64,000 nt of DNA, taken from assembly GCF_016862315.1 (NCBI RefSeq), contig NZ_BOMS01000108.1:52840-116839 (forward strand). The letters run 5' to 3'. The first letter of the stretch is position 1. Each line of letters begins with the position of its first letter. Positions 34,751 to 43,306 of this stretch are shown here, piece by piece. Made by a program: the position numbers and the translations under genes. The notes under the pieces were generated by a model. That model made no database searches. It was not told the origin of the DNA and saw only the letters and a program-made list of their open reading frames with translations. The stretch is from Actinoplanes palleronii. GTDB taxonomy: Bacteria; Actinomycetota; Actinomycetes; Mycobacteriales; Micromonosporaceae.

Positions 34751-36063
34751 ACCGCCGACCGGCCGATGACCCCGCGGTACCAGTGGCCGCTGTCCTTGAC
34801 GGTGCGCCGCTGGGTCGCGTAGTCGACGTGCACGAGCCCGAAACGCTGGGCGTAGCCGTACGCCCATTCGAAGTTGTCCAGCAGCGACCAGGCGAAGTAG
34901 CCCTTGAGCGGGGCGCCGAGGCCGATGGCGTCGTGGCAGGCCGACAGATGGTCGCGCAGGTAGGCGATGCGGTCGTGGTCGTTGACCGGCTCGTCGAAGG
35001 CGGCGCCGTTCTCGGTGACGTAGAGGTCGAGGCCCGGATAGTCGTCGTGCAGCCGCACCAGCAGATCCCGGAGCCCGCCGGCGTCGATCTCCCACCCGAT
35101 CGACGTGCGGGGCAGTCCGCGGTCGACCTGCACGACCGTCTCCGAGCCGACATAGGCCGACGGGCGCGCCTCGGTCCCGCCGGCGACGAGCATCGGGGTG
35201 TAGTAGTTGACGCCCAGGAAGTCCAGCGGCGTCGCGATGACGGGCAGATCCTCGTCACGGACGTGCCCGAAGTCGGTGATGCCGGCCAGGTCGGCCCGGA
35301 CGTCGTCGGGATAGCGTCCGGCCAGCAGGGGTTCGAGGAACAGCCGGTTCTGCATGCCGTCGATGCGCCGCGCGGCGTCCTGGTCGGCCGGGGTCCGCGG
35401 GGCGACGTGGGTGAGGTTGAGGGTGATGCCGACCGCGCCGCGGCTCATCCGGCCGGCGGCGAGCCCGTGCGCGAGCATGAGGTGGTGAGCCGCCCGGATC
35501 GCTGCTCGCGGGTCGCGGCGCCCGGGTGCGTGCCGGCCGGTGGCGTACCCGAGGAAGGCCGAGCACCACGGCTCGTTGAGCGTCGTCCAGTGGGTGATCG
35601 TGTCGGACAGGGCATCGTGGACGGCCGCCGCGTAGTCGGCGAAGCGGTACGCGGTGTCGCGGGCCGGCCAGCCGCCGGCGTCCTCGAGCGGCTGGGGCAG
35701 ATCCCAGTGGTACAGGGTCGGCCACGGCTGGATGCCGTGCTCGAGCAGCGTGTCGGTCAACCGCCGGTAGAAATCGAGTCCGCGCTGGTTGATCGATCCC
35801 GATCCGAGCGGATCGACCCGGGACCAGGCGATCGAGAATCGGTACGCGCGCAGGCCGAGACCGGCCATGAGCACGACGTCGTCGCGGTAGCGGTGGTAGT
35901 GGTCGGCGGCCATCTCGCCGGTGTCGCCGTTGTCGACCTTGCCGGGGGTGGCCGCGAACGTGTCCCAGATCGACGGCTGCCGCCCGTCGATGGCGACCGC
36001 CCCCTCGATCTGGTAGCTGGAGGTGGCGGCGCCCCAGAGGAATCGGGGATCGAAGGTCTTCAC
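34747..36063 (-). CDS. GH1 beta-glucosidase
   Basis: A 438-residue cytoplasmic enzyme without a signal peptide that would split imported cello-oligosaccharides to glucose. It starts MKTFDPRFLWGAATSSYQIE, has the acid/base Glu in TTLNEPWCS (~165) and the nucleophile Glu in YVTENGAAFD (~350). Its ATG overlaps the stop of the permease gene (ATGA at 36060-36063). Confidence 0.95.
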   Translation of the reverse strand: MKTFDPRFLWGAATSSYQIEGAVAIDGRQPSIWDTFAATPGKVDNGDTGEMAADHYHRYRDDVVLMAGLGLRAYRFSIAWSRVDPLGSGSINQRGLDFYRRLTDTLLEHGIQPWPTLYHWDLPQPLEDAGGWPARDTAYRFADYAAAVHDALSDTITHWTTLNEPWCSAFLGYATGRHAPGRRDPRAAIRAAHHLMLAHGLAAGRMSRGAVGITLNLTHVAPRTPADQDAARRIDGMQNRLFLEPLLAGRYPDDVRADLAGITDFGHVRDEDLPVIATPLDFLGVNYYTPMLVAGGTEARPSAYVGSETVVQVDRGLPRTSIGWEIDAGGLRDLLVRLHDDYPGLDLYVTENGAAFDEPVNDHDRIAYLRDHLSACHDAIGLGAPLKGYFAWSLLDNFEWAYGYAQRFGLVHVDYATQRRTVKDSGHWYRGVIGRSAV

Positions 36064-36869
36064 GCCTTGACCGCTCCTTCCATGATGCCGCCGATGATCT
36101 GCCGGCCGAAGGCGATGAAGATGACCAGCAGCGGAAGGATCGCGACGAGCGCGCCGGTGAACATCAGGGTGTAGTCGGTGTAGTAGCTGGTCGACAGCTG
36201 GCTGAGGGAGACCTGCACGGTCGGGTTGTCGGTCTCCAGCACGGCCAGCGGCCAGAGGAACTCGTTCCAGGTGGCCATGAAGGTCAGCAACCCGAGCACG
36301 GCGGCGCCGGGACGCAGCGCCGGAAGGGCGACGGTCCGGAACGTACGGAACGTGGAGCAGCCGTCGACGTAGGCGGCCTCGATGAGCTCGTCGGGGACGG
36401 CGCGTTCGGCGTACTGCCGCATCAGGAAGACGCCGAACGCGGAGACCAGGAACGGCACGATCACCGCCTGGAGCTGGTTCTGCCAGCCGAACTTCACCAT
36501 GATCATGTAGAGGGGGATGATGCCCATCTGGACCGGGATCATCATGGTGCCGAGGATGACCAGCAGCAGCGCGTTGCGTCCGCGGAACCGCAGCTTGGCG
36601 AAGGCGAAACCGGCCAGTGCGCTGAAGAAGACGACGCAGACGGTGACCGTGGCGGCCGCGATCGCCGAGTTGATCATGCCGGTGAGGAAGTAGGCCTCCT
36701 CGGCGCCGAACAGCCGCCCCAGATTCGCGAACAGGTTGCCGCCCGGGGTCATCGGCGGTGGCCAGTCGCCGATGACGTCGTTGGAGCGGGTCGCGATGAC
36801 GAACAGCCAGTAGAGCGGGAAGACCGACAGCGCGATCGCGGCGACGAGGGCCGCGTAGGTCGTGCGCAT
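36060..36869 (-). CDS. Carbohydrate ABC transporter permease, CebG/MalG type
   Basis: A 269-residue membrane protein with six hydrophobic segments and the EAA loop ELIEAAYVDGCSTFRTF. ATG 36869 lies 2 bases after the stop of the partner permease. It is the second membrane subunit of the importer. Confidence 0.93.
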   Translation of the reverse strand: MRTTYAALVAAIALSVFPLYWLFVIATRSNDVIGDWPPPMTPGGNLFANLGRLFGAEEAYFLTGMINSAIAAATVTVCVVFFSALAGFAFAKLRFRGRNALLLVILGTMMIPVQMGIIPLYMIMVKFGWQNQLQAVIVPFLVSAFGVFLMRQYAERAVPDELIEAAYVDGCSTFRTFRTVALPALRPGAAVLGLLTFMATWNEFLWPLAVLETDNPTVQVSLSQLSTSYYTDYTLMFTGALVAILPLLVIFIAFGRQIIGGIMEGAVKA

Positions 36870-36871
36870 CC

Positions 36872-37819
36872 TTACCTCATCCTCCGGGTGATCAGGTAGT
36901 TGATCAGGGCGACCACCATGATCAACATGAAGATCATCCAGGCCACGGCGGCGCCGTAGCCGTAGTCGAAGTCGCGGAACGCGTTCTCGAACATGTACAT
37001 CGACACCGTCTGGAACTGGCGCAGGCTGCCGCCGGAGATCGCGAAGTCGCCCTGCCCGAAGATCAGCGGCTCGGTGAACAACTGAAGGCCGCCGATGGTG
37101 GAGATGATCACCGTGAAGATCAGCGACGGCTTGATCATCGGGATGGTGATCGAGAAGAATTGCCGGGTCCGCGAGGCCCCGTCGATGGCGGCGGCCTCGT
37201 AGAGCACCCGTGGCACGGTCTGCATCGCGGCCAGATAGATCAGTGAGTTGTAGCCGGTCCAGCGCCAGTCGACCATCGTGGAGATGGCGAACCAGGACGG
37301 CAGACGCCCGGCCCGCCAGTCGATCGGATCCACGCCGATCAGGCCGAGCAACCCGTTGGCCACGCCGGCGTCGCGGTCGTAGATCTGGCTGAAGACGATG
37401 CCGACCGCCGCCACCGACGTGACGATCGGCGCGAGCACCCCCAGCCGGAACAGGGTCCGCCCGCGCAGCGGCTGGTTGAGCAGCGTCGCCAGGATCAGGG
37501 CGAACACCAGTTGCGGCACCGTGGCCATCACGAACATGCCGAGGGTGTTGACCACCGCGTTCCAGAAGTCCGGATCGGCCATCAGCGTGGCGTAGTTGTC
37601 CAGGCCGACGAAGCCGGTCTCCCCGGCGATCCCCCAGTCGTGCAGCGAGACCCAGGCGGTGTACGCCAGCGGGTAGAGCCCGAAAACCGTGAAGATCACG
37701 AAAAACGGAGCGATGAAAACGTACGGCGAGACCCGCCGGTCGGCCCGGGTCCACCACCGGGTCGTCGGCCCCGGGTCCGGGGCGGTGCGGGGCGCACGGA
37801 CGTGCAGATCGGCCACCAT
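36872..37819 (-). CDS. Carbohydrate ABC transporter permease, CebF/MalF type
   Basis: A 315-residue membrane protein with six helices and the EAA loop VLYEAAAIDGASRTRQF. ATG 37819 is chosen for the AAAGGA ribosome site; the frame is open slightly further upstream. No ATPase gene is in the operon, so an MsiK-like shared ATPase encoded elsewhere is presumably used, as is usual for such actinobacterial importers. Confidence 0.93.
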   Translation of the reverse strand: MVADLHVRAPRTAPDPGPTTRWWTRADRRVSPYVFIAPFFVIFTVFGLYPLAYTAWVSLHDWGIAGETGFVGLDNYATLMADPDFWNAVVNTLGMFVMATVPQLVFALILATLLNQPLRGRTLFRLGVLAPIVTSVAAVGIVFSQIYDRDAGVANGLLGLIGVDPIDWRAGRLPSWFAISTMVDWRWTGYNSLIYLAAMQTVPRVLYEAAAIDGASRTRQFFSITIPMIKPSLIFTVIISTIGGLQLFTEPLIFGQGDFAISGGSLRQFQTVSMYMFENAFRDFDYGYGAAVAWMIFMLIMVVALINYLITRRMR

Positions 37820-37889
37820 CAACTTTTCCTTTGCGATCGGGTGGGCAGCACCCGGGATCGGCCGGGCACTGCCCACGCGGGATGGCTGA

Positions 37890-39158
37890 TCAGCCGGCGC
37901 GCCGGGCGTCCTCGAGGGCCTTGGCCCAGGCCGCGTCCGGGGTGAGCTTGCCCTGCTCCACAGCGGTCAGCGCGGCTGTCACGCGGTCGCCGACGGCGAG
38001 GTTGCCGGGGCCGAGATAGACCGGCGTGAGCGCCTTGACGCTGTCGCCGAAGATCCGGCCGACCGGGGCGTTGCTGAAGTAGGGATTGGTGAACGACTTG
38101 ACGGCCGGGTCGTCGATCGCCTGCGGTGACGACGGGAAGTTGTTCTTGGCCTTGAACGCCGTCGTCTGCCCCTTCGGCGAGGTCAGGAACGCGGCGAGCT
38201 CGGCCGCCTGCGCCTGGTGCTTGCTCTGCGTCGGTACGGCCAGGAACGAACCGCCGCGCACCGCGCCGTTGCCGGGCACCTTGGCCACGTCCCACTTGCC
38301 GGCGTTCTCCGGGCCGGACTGCTTCTCGATGGTGGCCAGCATCCAGGACGGGCAGGGGATGGTGGCGAAGGTGCCGTTCTTGAAGCCGGCGTTCCACTGC
38401 GGGCTGTACGCCGCGATGTCGGCCGACAGCCCCGCCCCGACCATCTCGGTGGCCTTGTCCCACGCGGTCTTCACCGCCGGGTTGGTGTCGATGACCAGCG
38501 TGTTGGCGGTGTCGTAGTAGGTGTGGTCGCTCTGCTGCATGAGGATGTTCTGGTAGAGGTTGCCGGCCGAGTCGAAGAATCCCGCGCCGGTCTTCGCGGC
38601 GACGAACTTCTTGCCGGTGGCCAGGTAGTCGTCCCAGGTCGGCCACAGCGCGCCGACCTGTTCGCGGTCGGTGGGCAGGCCGGCCTTGGCGAACAGGTCG
38701 GTGCGGTAGCACAGGCCCTGTGCGCCGACGTCGGTGCCGAGCCCGACCAGCTTCTTGCCGTCTGCCGTGAGGGCCTGCTTCCACTTCCACTCGAGGAAGT
38801 TGCCCTGCAGTGAACCGGCGCCGTGCTCGAGCAGGTTGACGAACTTGTCGGGCTGCCCCATGAACTGCACGAGGTTGCCCTCCTCGAGCGCGACGACGTC
38901 GCCGGCGCCGCTGCCGGCCGCCAGCCACTGCTGGAGCTTGGGGCCGTAGTCGCCGAGCTTGGCGATGTTCTCTTCCTTGATCTTGATGCCCGGATGCGCC
39001 GCCTCGTACTGCTGATAGAGCTCGTCGTAGCCGAACTGGTTGAACGTCTTGACGATCAGGGTGGTCGTTCCTGACTCGCTCTCGCCGCCACCGCACGCGG
39101 CGACGGCCGCGACCAGCACGCCGGCGATCGAGCCCGCCAGCAGGTTCCGCAGTCTCAC
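37890..39158 (-). CDS. Extracellular solute-binding lipoprotein of the sugar importer
   Basis: A 422-residue family 1 binding protein. The signal peptide ends in a lipobox (AAVAAC) followed by a Gly/Ser linker, so it is lipid-anchored outside the membrane. The fold begins TTLIVKTFNQFGYDEL. GTG 39158 is the start because GGGGAGG lies just upstream. It heads the binding protein-permease-permease-GH1-LacI operon; cellobiose or cello-oligosaccharide is the expected ligand from context. Confidence 0.92.
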   Translation of the reverse strand: MRLRNLLAGSIAGVLVAAVAACGGGESESGTTTLIVKTFNQFGYDELYQQYEAAHPGIKIKEENIAKLGDYGPKLQQWLAAGSGAGDVVALEEGNLVQFMGQPDKFVNLLEHGAGSLQGNFLEWKWKQALTADGKKLVGLGTDVGAQGLCYRTDLFAKAGLPTDREQVGALWPTWDDYLATGKKFVAAKTGAGFFDSAGNLYQNILMQQSDHTYYDTANTLVIDTNPAVKTAWDKATEMVGAGLSADIAAYSPQWNAGFKNGTFATIPCPSWMLATIEKQSGPENAGKWDVAKVPGNGAVRGGSFLAVPTQSKHQAQAAELAAFLTSPKGQTTAFKAKNNFPSSPQAIDDPAVKSFTNPYFSNAPVGRIFGDSVKALTPVYLGPGNLAVGDRVTAALTAVEQGKLTPDAAWAKALEDARRAG

Positions 39159-39177
39159 GATGAGCCTCCCCAAAATT

Positions 39178-39315
39178 CGCAAGCGCTTACAAACGCCTGG
39201 CCTGTGAGTTCACCTCAAAAGATCGCGCTCGAAATGAAGCGCTTACAAAAAGTAGGGGACCCTGGCGCGATCTGGCAAGGCCTGAGTTCACGTCCCTGCA
39301 ATGAAGCGCTTACAC
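39178..39315. promoter_or_regulatory. Three AAGCGCTT operators in the divergent promoter region
   Basis: The palindrome AAGCGCTT followed by ACA occurs at 39181-39188, 39237-39244 and 39304-39311. The last two copies lie in a duplicated block that also shares GAGTTCAC upstream (39206 and 39285). They lie between the binding-protein gene and the GH6 gene and are the likely targets of the LacI regulator at 33728-34750. The core differs from the classic CebR site, which is GAGCGCTC. Confidence 0.75.
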
Positions 39316-39424
39316 GCCCGACCATTTCTGGTCGTTGTGGAGCGATTCTGCGCACCTGCTGGATTCGGCTCGGCACCACGCCTATCCATGGACGTAACTT
39401 CCCCCTAACACCGGAGAAACAGTG

Positions 39425-40378
39425 ATGACTCGTTTCCGCACGCTGGTGGTGGCCGTCCTCGTCGCGGCAGTCGCCGGGATCGTCCCGGCCGCCGAGGCCT
39501 CGGCCAGTCCGATCACCGCGACCAGCGGCTTCCTCGTCGACCCCGACTCCGTCCCCAACACCTGGGTGGCCGCCCACCCGAGCGACTCCCGATCCGCGAC
39601 GATCAAGGCGCAGATCGGGAACTACGCGATCGCGAAGTGGTTCACCTCGTCGTCCGGCCCCACCATCGGCAGCGCGGTCGGCGCGTACGTCGGGCGCGGC
39701 CAGAACGCCGGGAAACTGCCGATCCTGGTCGCCTACAACCTGCCCGGCCGGGACGCCTGCGGCGGCGAGTCCGCCGGCGGTGCCGCCGACGCCGCGGCCT
39801 ACCGCTCCTGGATCGCCGCGTTCGCCGACGCGATCGGCACCCGCCCCGCCGTGGTGATCATCGAGCCGGACGCGTTCGGCGACTACTCGTGCATGAGCGC
39901 CTCGGCGATCTCGGCCCGCAACGCGCTGCTCACCTTCGCGGTCACCCAGTTCGCCACCCGGGCGAGCAACACCTGGGCGTACCTCGACGCCGGCAACGCC
40001 GGCTGGGTGGCGCCCGCGACGATGGCGACCTACCTGCGCAACGCCGGGGTGGCGTCGGTGCGCGGCTTCGCCGTCAACGTCGCCAACTACTACACGACCG
40101 CCTCCTCGATCACCTACGCGAACAAGGTCAACGCCGCGCTCGGCACCGCCACGCCGTTCGTGATCGACACCAGCCGCAACGGCAACGGCAGCAACGGCGT
40201 CTGGTGCAATCCGGCCGGCCGCAAGCTCGGCACCCACCCGCAGATCGGCGGTGGCGCCGAGCTGCTGCTCTGGATCAAAACCCCGGGTGCCTCCGACGGC
40301 CTCTGCGGCATCGCGCCGACCGTTCCGGCCGGCACGTTCAGCCCCGACCTGGCCATGCACCTGATCACCGGAGCCTGA
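39425..40378 (+). CDS. Secreted GH6 cellulase (endoglucanase/cellobiohydrolase)
   Basis: A 317-residue protein with a signal peptide (TRFRTLVVAVLVAAVAGIV, AEASA cleavage zone) and a catalytic domain only; no carbohydrate-binding module is attached. GH6 markers are LVAYNLPGRDACGGES, the proton-donor Asp in VVIIEPDAFGDYSC, YLDAGNAGWV and VIDTSRNGNGS. ATG 39425 follows GGAG; GTG 39422 is equally possible. It is divergent from the importer operon under shared operators. Confidence 0.93.
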   Translation: MTRFRTLVVAVLVAAVAGIVPAAEASASPITATSGFLVDPDSVPNTWVAAHPSDSRSATIKAQIGNYAIAKWFTSSSGPTIGSAVGAYVGRGQNAGKLPILVAYNLPGRDACGGESAGGAADAAAYRSWIAAFADAIGTRPAVVIIEPDAFGDYSCMSASAISARNALLTFAVTQFATRASNTWAYLDAGNAGWVAPATMATYLRNAGVASVRGFAVNVANYYTTASSITYANKVNAALGTATPFVIDTSRNGNGSNGVWCNPAGRKLGTHPQIGGGAELLLWIKTPGASDGLCGIAPTVPAGTFSPDLAMHLITGA

Positions 40379-40398
40379 GCCGCGACATTGTCGGTGAC

Positions 40399-40432
40399 CC
40401 GGATCCGGAGCATGATCTCTGGATCCGGATCC
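40399..40432. promoter_or_regulatory. Repeated GGATCCGG palindromic motifs before the regulator gene
   Basis: CCGGATCCGG (40399-40408) and GGATCCGGATCC (40421-40432) lie 15 bases before the GTG at 40447. They can also fold as a hairpin. They may be an operator of the following regulator or a weak terminator for GH6. Confidence 0.45.
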
Positions 40433-40446
40433 CCAAGGTAGGTGCT

Positions 40447-41490
40447 GTGAACCCGGTCCATGTCCTGAACGCTCAGCGCCGCGAGCGCATCCTCGCCGAG
40501 CTGCAGAAACACGGCGCGGTGCGGGTGGTGGAGCTGGCCGAGGAGTTCGGCGTCAGCGCCATCACCGTGCGCCGCGACATCGCCCTGCTGGCCCACGAGA
40601 AGCGCCTGGTGAAGGTGCACGGCGGCGCTCTGCCGTTGCCGGAGGCGCCCCGCCGGGCCGTCGGGCCACCGGCCCGGCTGAGCATCGGGATGATCGTGCC
40701 GACCCTGGACTTCTTCTGGCCGGCGGTGATCGGCGGTGCCCGCACCGCGGCCGCCATGCTCGGTGTCGACCTGCGACTACGCGGTTCCAGCTACGACCCG
40801 GGCGAGGACCAGCGGCAGATCGCCCAGCTGCTCGGATCGGAGTCGCTCGACGGGGTGCTGCTCGCCCCGGACGTGCACGACGACCTGAGCGGGATCAGCA
40901 CACTGAGGATCCCGTGCGTGCTGATGGAACGGGCCGCGCCGGTGTGGGGGCCGGGCCCGCAGCCCCTCGAGTCGGTGCGCAACGACCACGACGCCGGCGT
41001 CGAGAGCGCGCTGCAGCACCTGGCCCGCCAGGGGCATCGCCGGATCGGGCTGGTGGTCACCCCGATCAGTCCGAACGCGCAGCTCATCGAGCAGGGCTTC
41101 ACCCGTGGCGAGCAGCGCGGCCCGATCATCCGCGACACCCTGCGGGGGGATCCCGCCCGCGCCGGCGACGTCCTCGACGCGTGCCGGGCGACCGGTACGA
41201 CCGCGCTGATCGTGCACAGCGACCCGGACGCGATCACCCTGATCCGGGCGGCCACGGCCCGGGGCATCCGCATCCCCGACGAGCTCGCCCTGGTCTCCTA
41301 CGACGACGAGGTAGCCCAGCAGGCCGACCCGCCGCTGACCGCGGTGCGCCCGGCCAAGGGCCAGATCGGCCGGATGGCGGTGGAGATGCTCGTCCTGCGC
41401 CTCGGCGAGGGCAACCGCCGCCCCGCCAACCGGCTGCAGCTGGTACCGAACCTGATCGTGCGTGGCACGTCGGTGCCGCACGCGCACTGA
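40447..41490 (+). CDS. Hybrid regulator: DeoR-type HTH with LacI-type sugar sensor
   Basis: A 347-residue protein. Residues ~6-60 are a DeoR winged helix (RRERILAELQKHGAVRVVEL, VSAITVRRDIALL), and from ~75 on there is a periplasmic-binding-protein-like sensor of the LacI/GalR class (IGMIVPTLDFFWPAVIGG). GTG 40447 follows AAGGTAGG. It lies directly before the GH2/GH9 pair and is the likely controller of it; an inverted repeat suitable as operator is present at 41508-41527. Confidence 0.88.
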   Translation: MNPVHVLNAQRRERILAELQKHGAVRVVELAEEFGVSAITVRRDIALLAHEKRLVKVHGGALPLPEAPRRAVGPPARLSIGMIVPTLDFFWPAVIGGARTAAAMLGVDLRLRGSSYDPGEDQRQIAQLLGSESLDGVLLAPDVHDDLSGISTLRIPCVLMERAAPVWGPGPQPLESVRNDHDAGVESALQHLARQGHRRIGLVVTPISPNAQLIEQGFTRGEQRGPIIRDTLRGDPARAGDVLDACRATGTTALIVHSDPDAITLIRAATARGIRIPDELALVSYDDEVAQQADPPLTAVRPAKGQIGRMAVEMLVLRLGEGNRRPANRLQLVPNLIVRGTSVPHAH

Positions 41491-41507
41491 TCGAGGTTGA
41501 TCATTTT

Positions 41508-41527
41508 CGACCGGTCCTGACCAGTCG
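41508..41527. promoter_or_regulatory. Operator-like inverted repeat before the GH2 gene
   Basis: CGACCGGTC and GACCAGTCG flank CT; 8 of 9 arm positions pair. It lies 39 bases before the GH2 start. Confidence 0.55.
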
Positions 41528-41565
41528 ATGGAGACCTCCGGCAACGTGCGCGTAATACCGTTGGC

Positions 41566-43305
41566 ATGCTTAGACCACAAGACAGCCGGACCCGCGACCG
41601 CAAGCGCCTGGACGGCCTCTGGGGATTCGCCCTCGACCGCGACGGGCTCGCCGACGGGCGCGAGATGGCCGTGCCGGCCAGCTACAACGACATCGGCGCC
41701 GACCCCGAGCGGCGCGACCACATCGGCGAGGCCTGGTACCAGAAGCAGGTCGTCGTGCCGTCCGGCTGGCTCGGCCGCCGCGTGCACCTGCATTTCGAGT
41801 CGGCCACCCACCGGGCACGCGTCTGGGTCGGCGACACCGAGGTCGTGGCACACGAGGGCGGCTACACCCCGTTCGCCGCCGACGTCACCGACCTCGCCGT
41901 GCCGGGCAGCACGATCACGATCACGGTGGCGGTCGACAACACGCTGACGTTCGAGACCATCCCGCCCGGCGTCGTCGAGCAGACCCCGGCCGGGCCGCGG
42001 CAACGCACCTGGCACGACTTCTTCAACTACGCCGGCCTGCACCGTTCGGTCTCGCTGCACTGCACACCGGTGGCCCACCTGACCGACCTGACGGTCACGA
42101 CCGACGACACCGGTCTGGTGCACTACCGCACCACCGCGACCGATGCCGGCGACCTGACCACCCGGGTGACGCTCCGCGACGCCGCCGGCGTCACCGTGGC
42201 CGCCGCGACCACCGCCGAGGGCACCCTGAGCGTCCCGGACGCCCGGCTCTGGCAGCCCGGCGAGGGCTACCTCTACCAGCTGACCGCCGAGCTGGTCGAC
42301 GGCGACGGGCGGCTGGTCGACGAATACCGGCAGAGCGTCGGCATCCGCACGGTCGAGGTCCGCGGCAACCGGTTCCTGATCAACGGCGCGCCCTTCCACT
42401 TCACCGGGTTCGGCAAGCACGAGGACACCGCCGTGCAGGGCAAAGGCCACAACGACGCCTACCTGCTGCACGACTTCGAGCTGCTCGACTGGATCGGCGC
42501 CAACTCGTTCCGCACCTCCCACTACCCGTACGCCGAGGACGTGCTCGACTACGCCGACCGGCACGGCATCGTCGTCATCGACGAGGTCGCCGCGGTCGGG
42601 CTCAACCTGGGCCTCGGCGCGGGAGTGTTCGGCGCGCCCGGATACACGACCTACGGGCCGGACACCATCAACGAGCGCACCCGCCGCACCCACGAGCAGG
42701 CCATCCGCGAGCTCATCGAGCGCGACCGGAACCACCCGAGCGTGGTGATGTGGTCGCTGGCCAACGAACCCGAGTCGGACAACGCGGCGGCCGAGGCGTA
42801 CTTCGAACCGCTCTTCGCCCTTGCTCGTGACCTTGATCCGACCCGGCCGCTCGGCTTCGCCAACGTCGCGCAGGCCACCCCGGACCGCTGCCGGGTCAGC
42901 CGATTCGCCGACGTGCTGATGCTCAACCGCTACTTCGGCTGGTACGTCCTGCCCGGCGACCTGGCCGGCGCGGAACTCGCCTGGGAGCAGGAGCTGCACG
43001 AGTGGGCGACACACCACAAGCCGATCATCATCACCGAGTACGGGGCCGACACCTACCCCGGACTGCACTCGCTGGCGGCCGAGCCGTGGAGCGAGGAGTA
43101 CCAGAACGCGTACCTCGAGATGAACCACCGGGTCTTCGACCGGATCGACGCGGTCGTCGGCGAACACGTCTGGAACTTCGCCGACTTCGCCACCACCCCC
43201 GGCATCCAGCGCGTCGGCGGCAACCGCAAGGGCGTGTTCACCCGCGACCGGCAACCCAAGAGCGCGGCGCACCTGCTGCGGCGCCGCTGGCGGAAGGAGA
43301 ACTGA
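41566..43305 (+). CDS. GH2 beta-glucuronidase
   Basis: A 579-residue cytoplasmic-type enzyme (no signal peptide) of normal GUS size. Sugar-binding, Ig-like and TIM-barrel domains follow in order. Acid/base Glu is in SLANEPESD (~402), nucleophile Glu in IIITEYGADTY (~488). The asparagine-lysine pair in GGNRKGVFTRDRQPKSAA near the C-terminus matches the NxK motif that recognises the uronate carboxylate, supporting glucuronidase rather than galactosidase activity. The following GH9 gene starts 2 bases after its stop. Confidence 0.93.
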   Translation: MLRPQDSRTRDRKRLDGLWGFALDRDGLADGREMAVPASYNDIGADPERRDHIGEAWYQKQVVVPSGWLGRRVHLHFESATHRARVWVGDTEVVAHEGGYTPFAADVTDLAVPGSTITITVAVDNTLTFETIPPGVVEQTPAGPRQRTWHDFFNYAGLHRSVSLHCTPVAHLTDLTVTTDDTGLVHYRTTATDAGDLTTRVTLRDAAGVTVAAATTAEGTLSVPDARLWQPGEGYLYQLTAELVDGDGRLVDEYRQSVGIRTVEVRGNRFLINGAPFHFTGFGKHEDTAVQGKGHNDAYLLHDFELLDWIGANSFRTSHYPYAEDVLDYADRHGIVVIDEVAAVGLNLGLGAGVFGAPGYTTYGPDTINERTRRTHEQAIRELIERDRNHPSVVMWSLANEPESDNAAAEAYFEPLFALARDLDPTRPLGFANVAQATPDRCRVSRFADVLMLNRYFGWYVLPGDLAGAELAWEQELHEWATHHKPIIITEYGADTYPGLHSLAAEPWSEEYQNAYLEMNHRVFDRIDAVVGEHVWNFADFATTPGIQRVGGNRKGVFTRDRQPKSAAHLLRRRWRKEN

Positions 43306-43306
43306 G

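Noticed and set aside
39178..39315. CRISPR array suggested by repeated AAGCGCTTACA
   Set aside because: Only three short palindromic copies with unequal spacing in a divergent promoter; these are operators. No cas genes are present.
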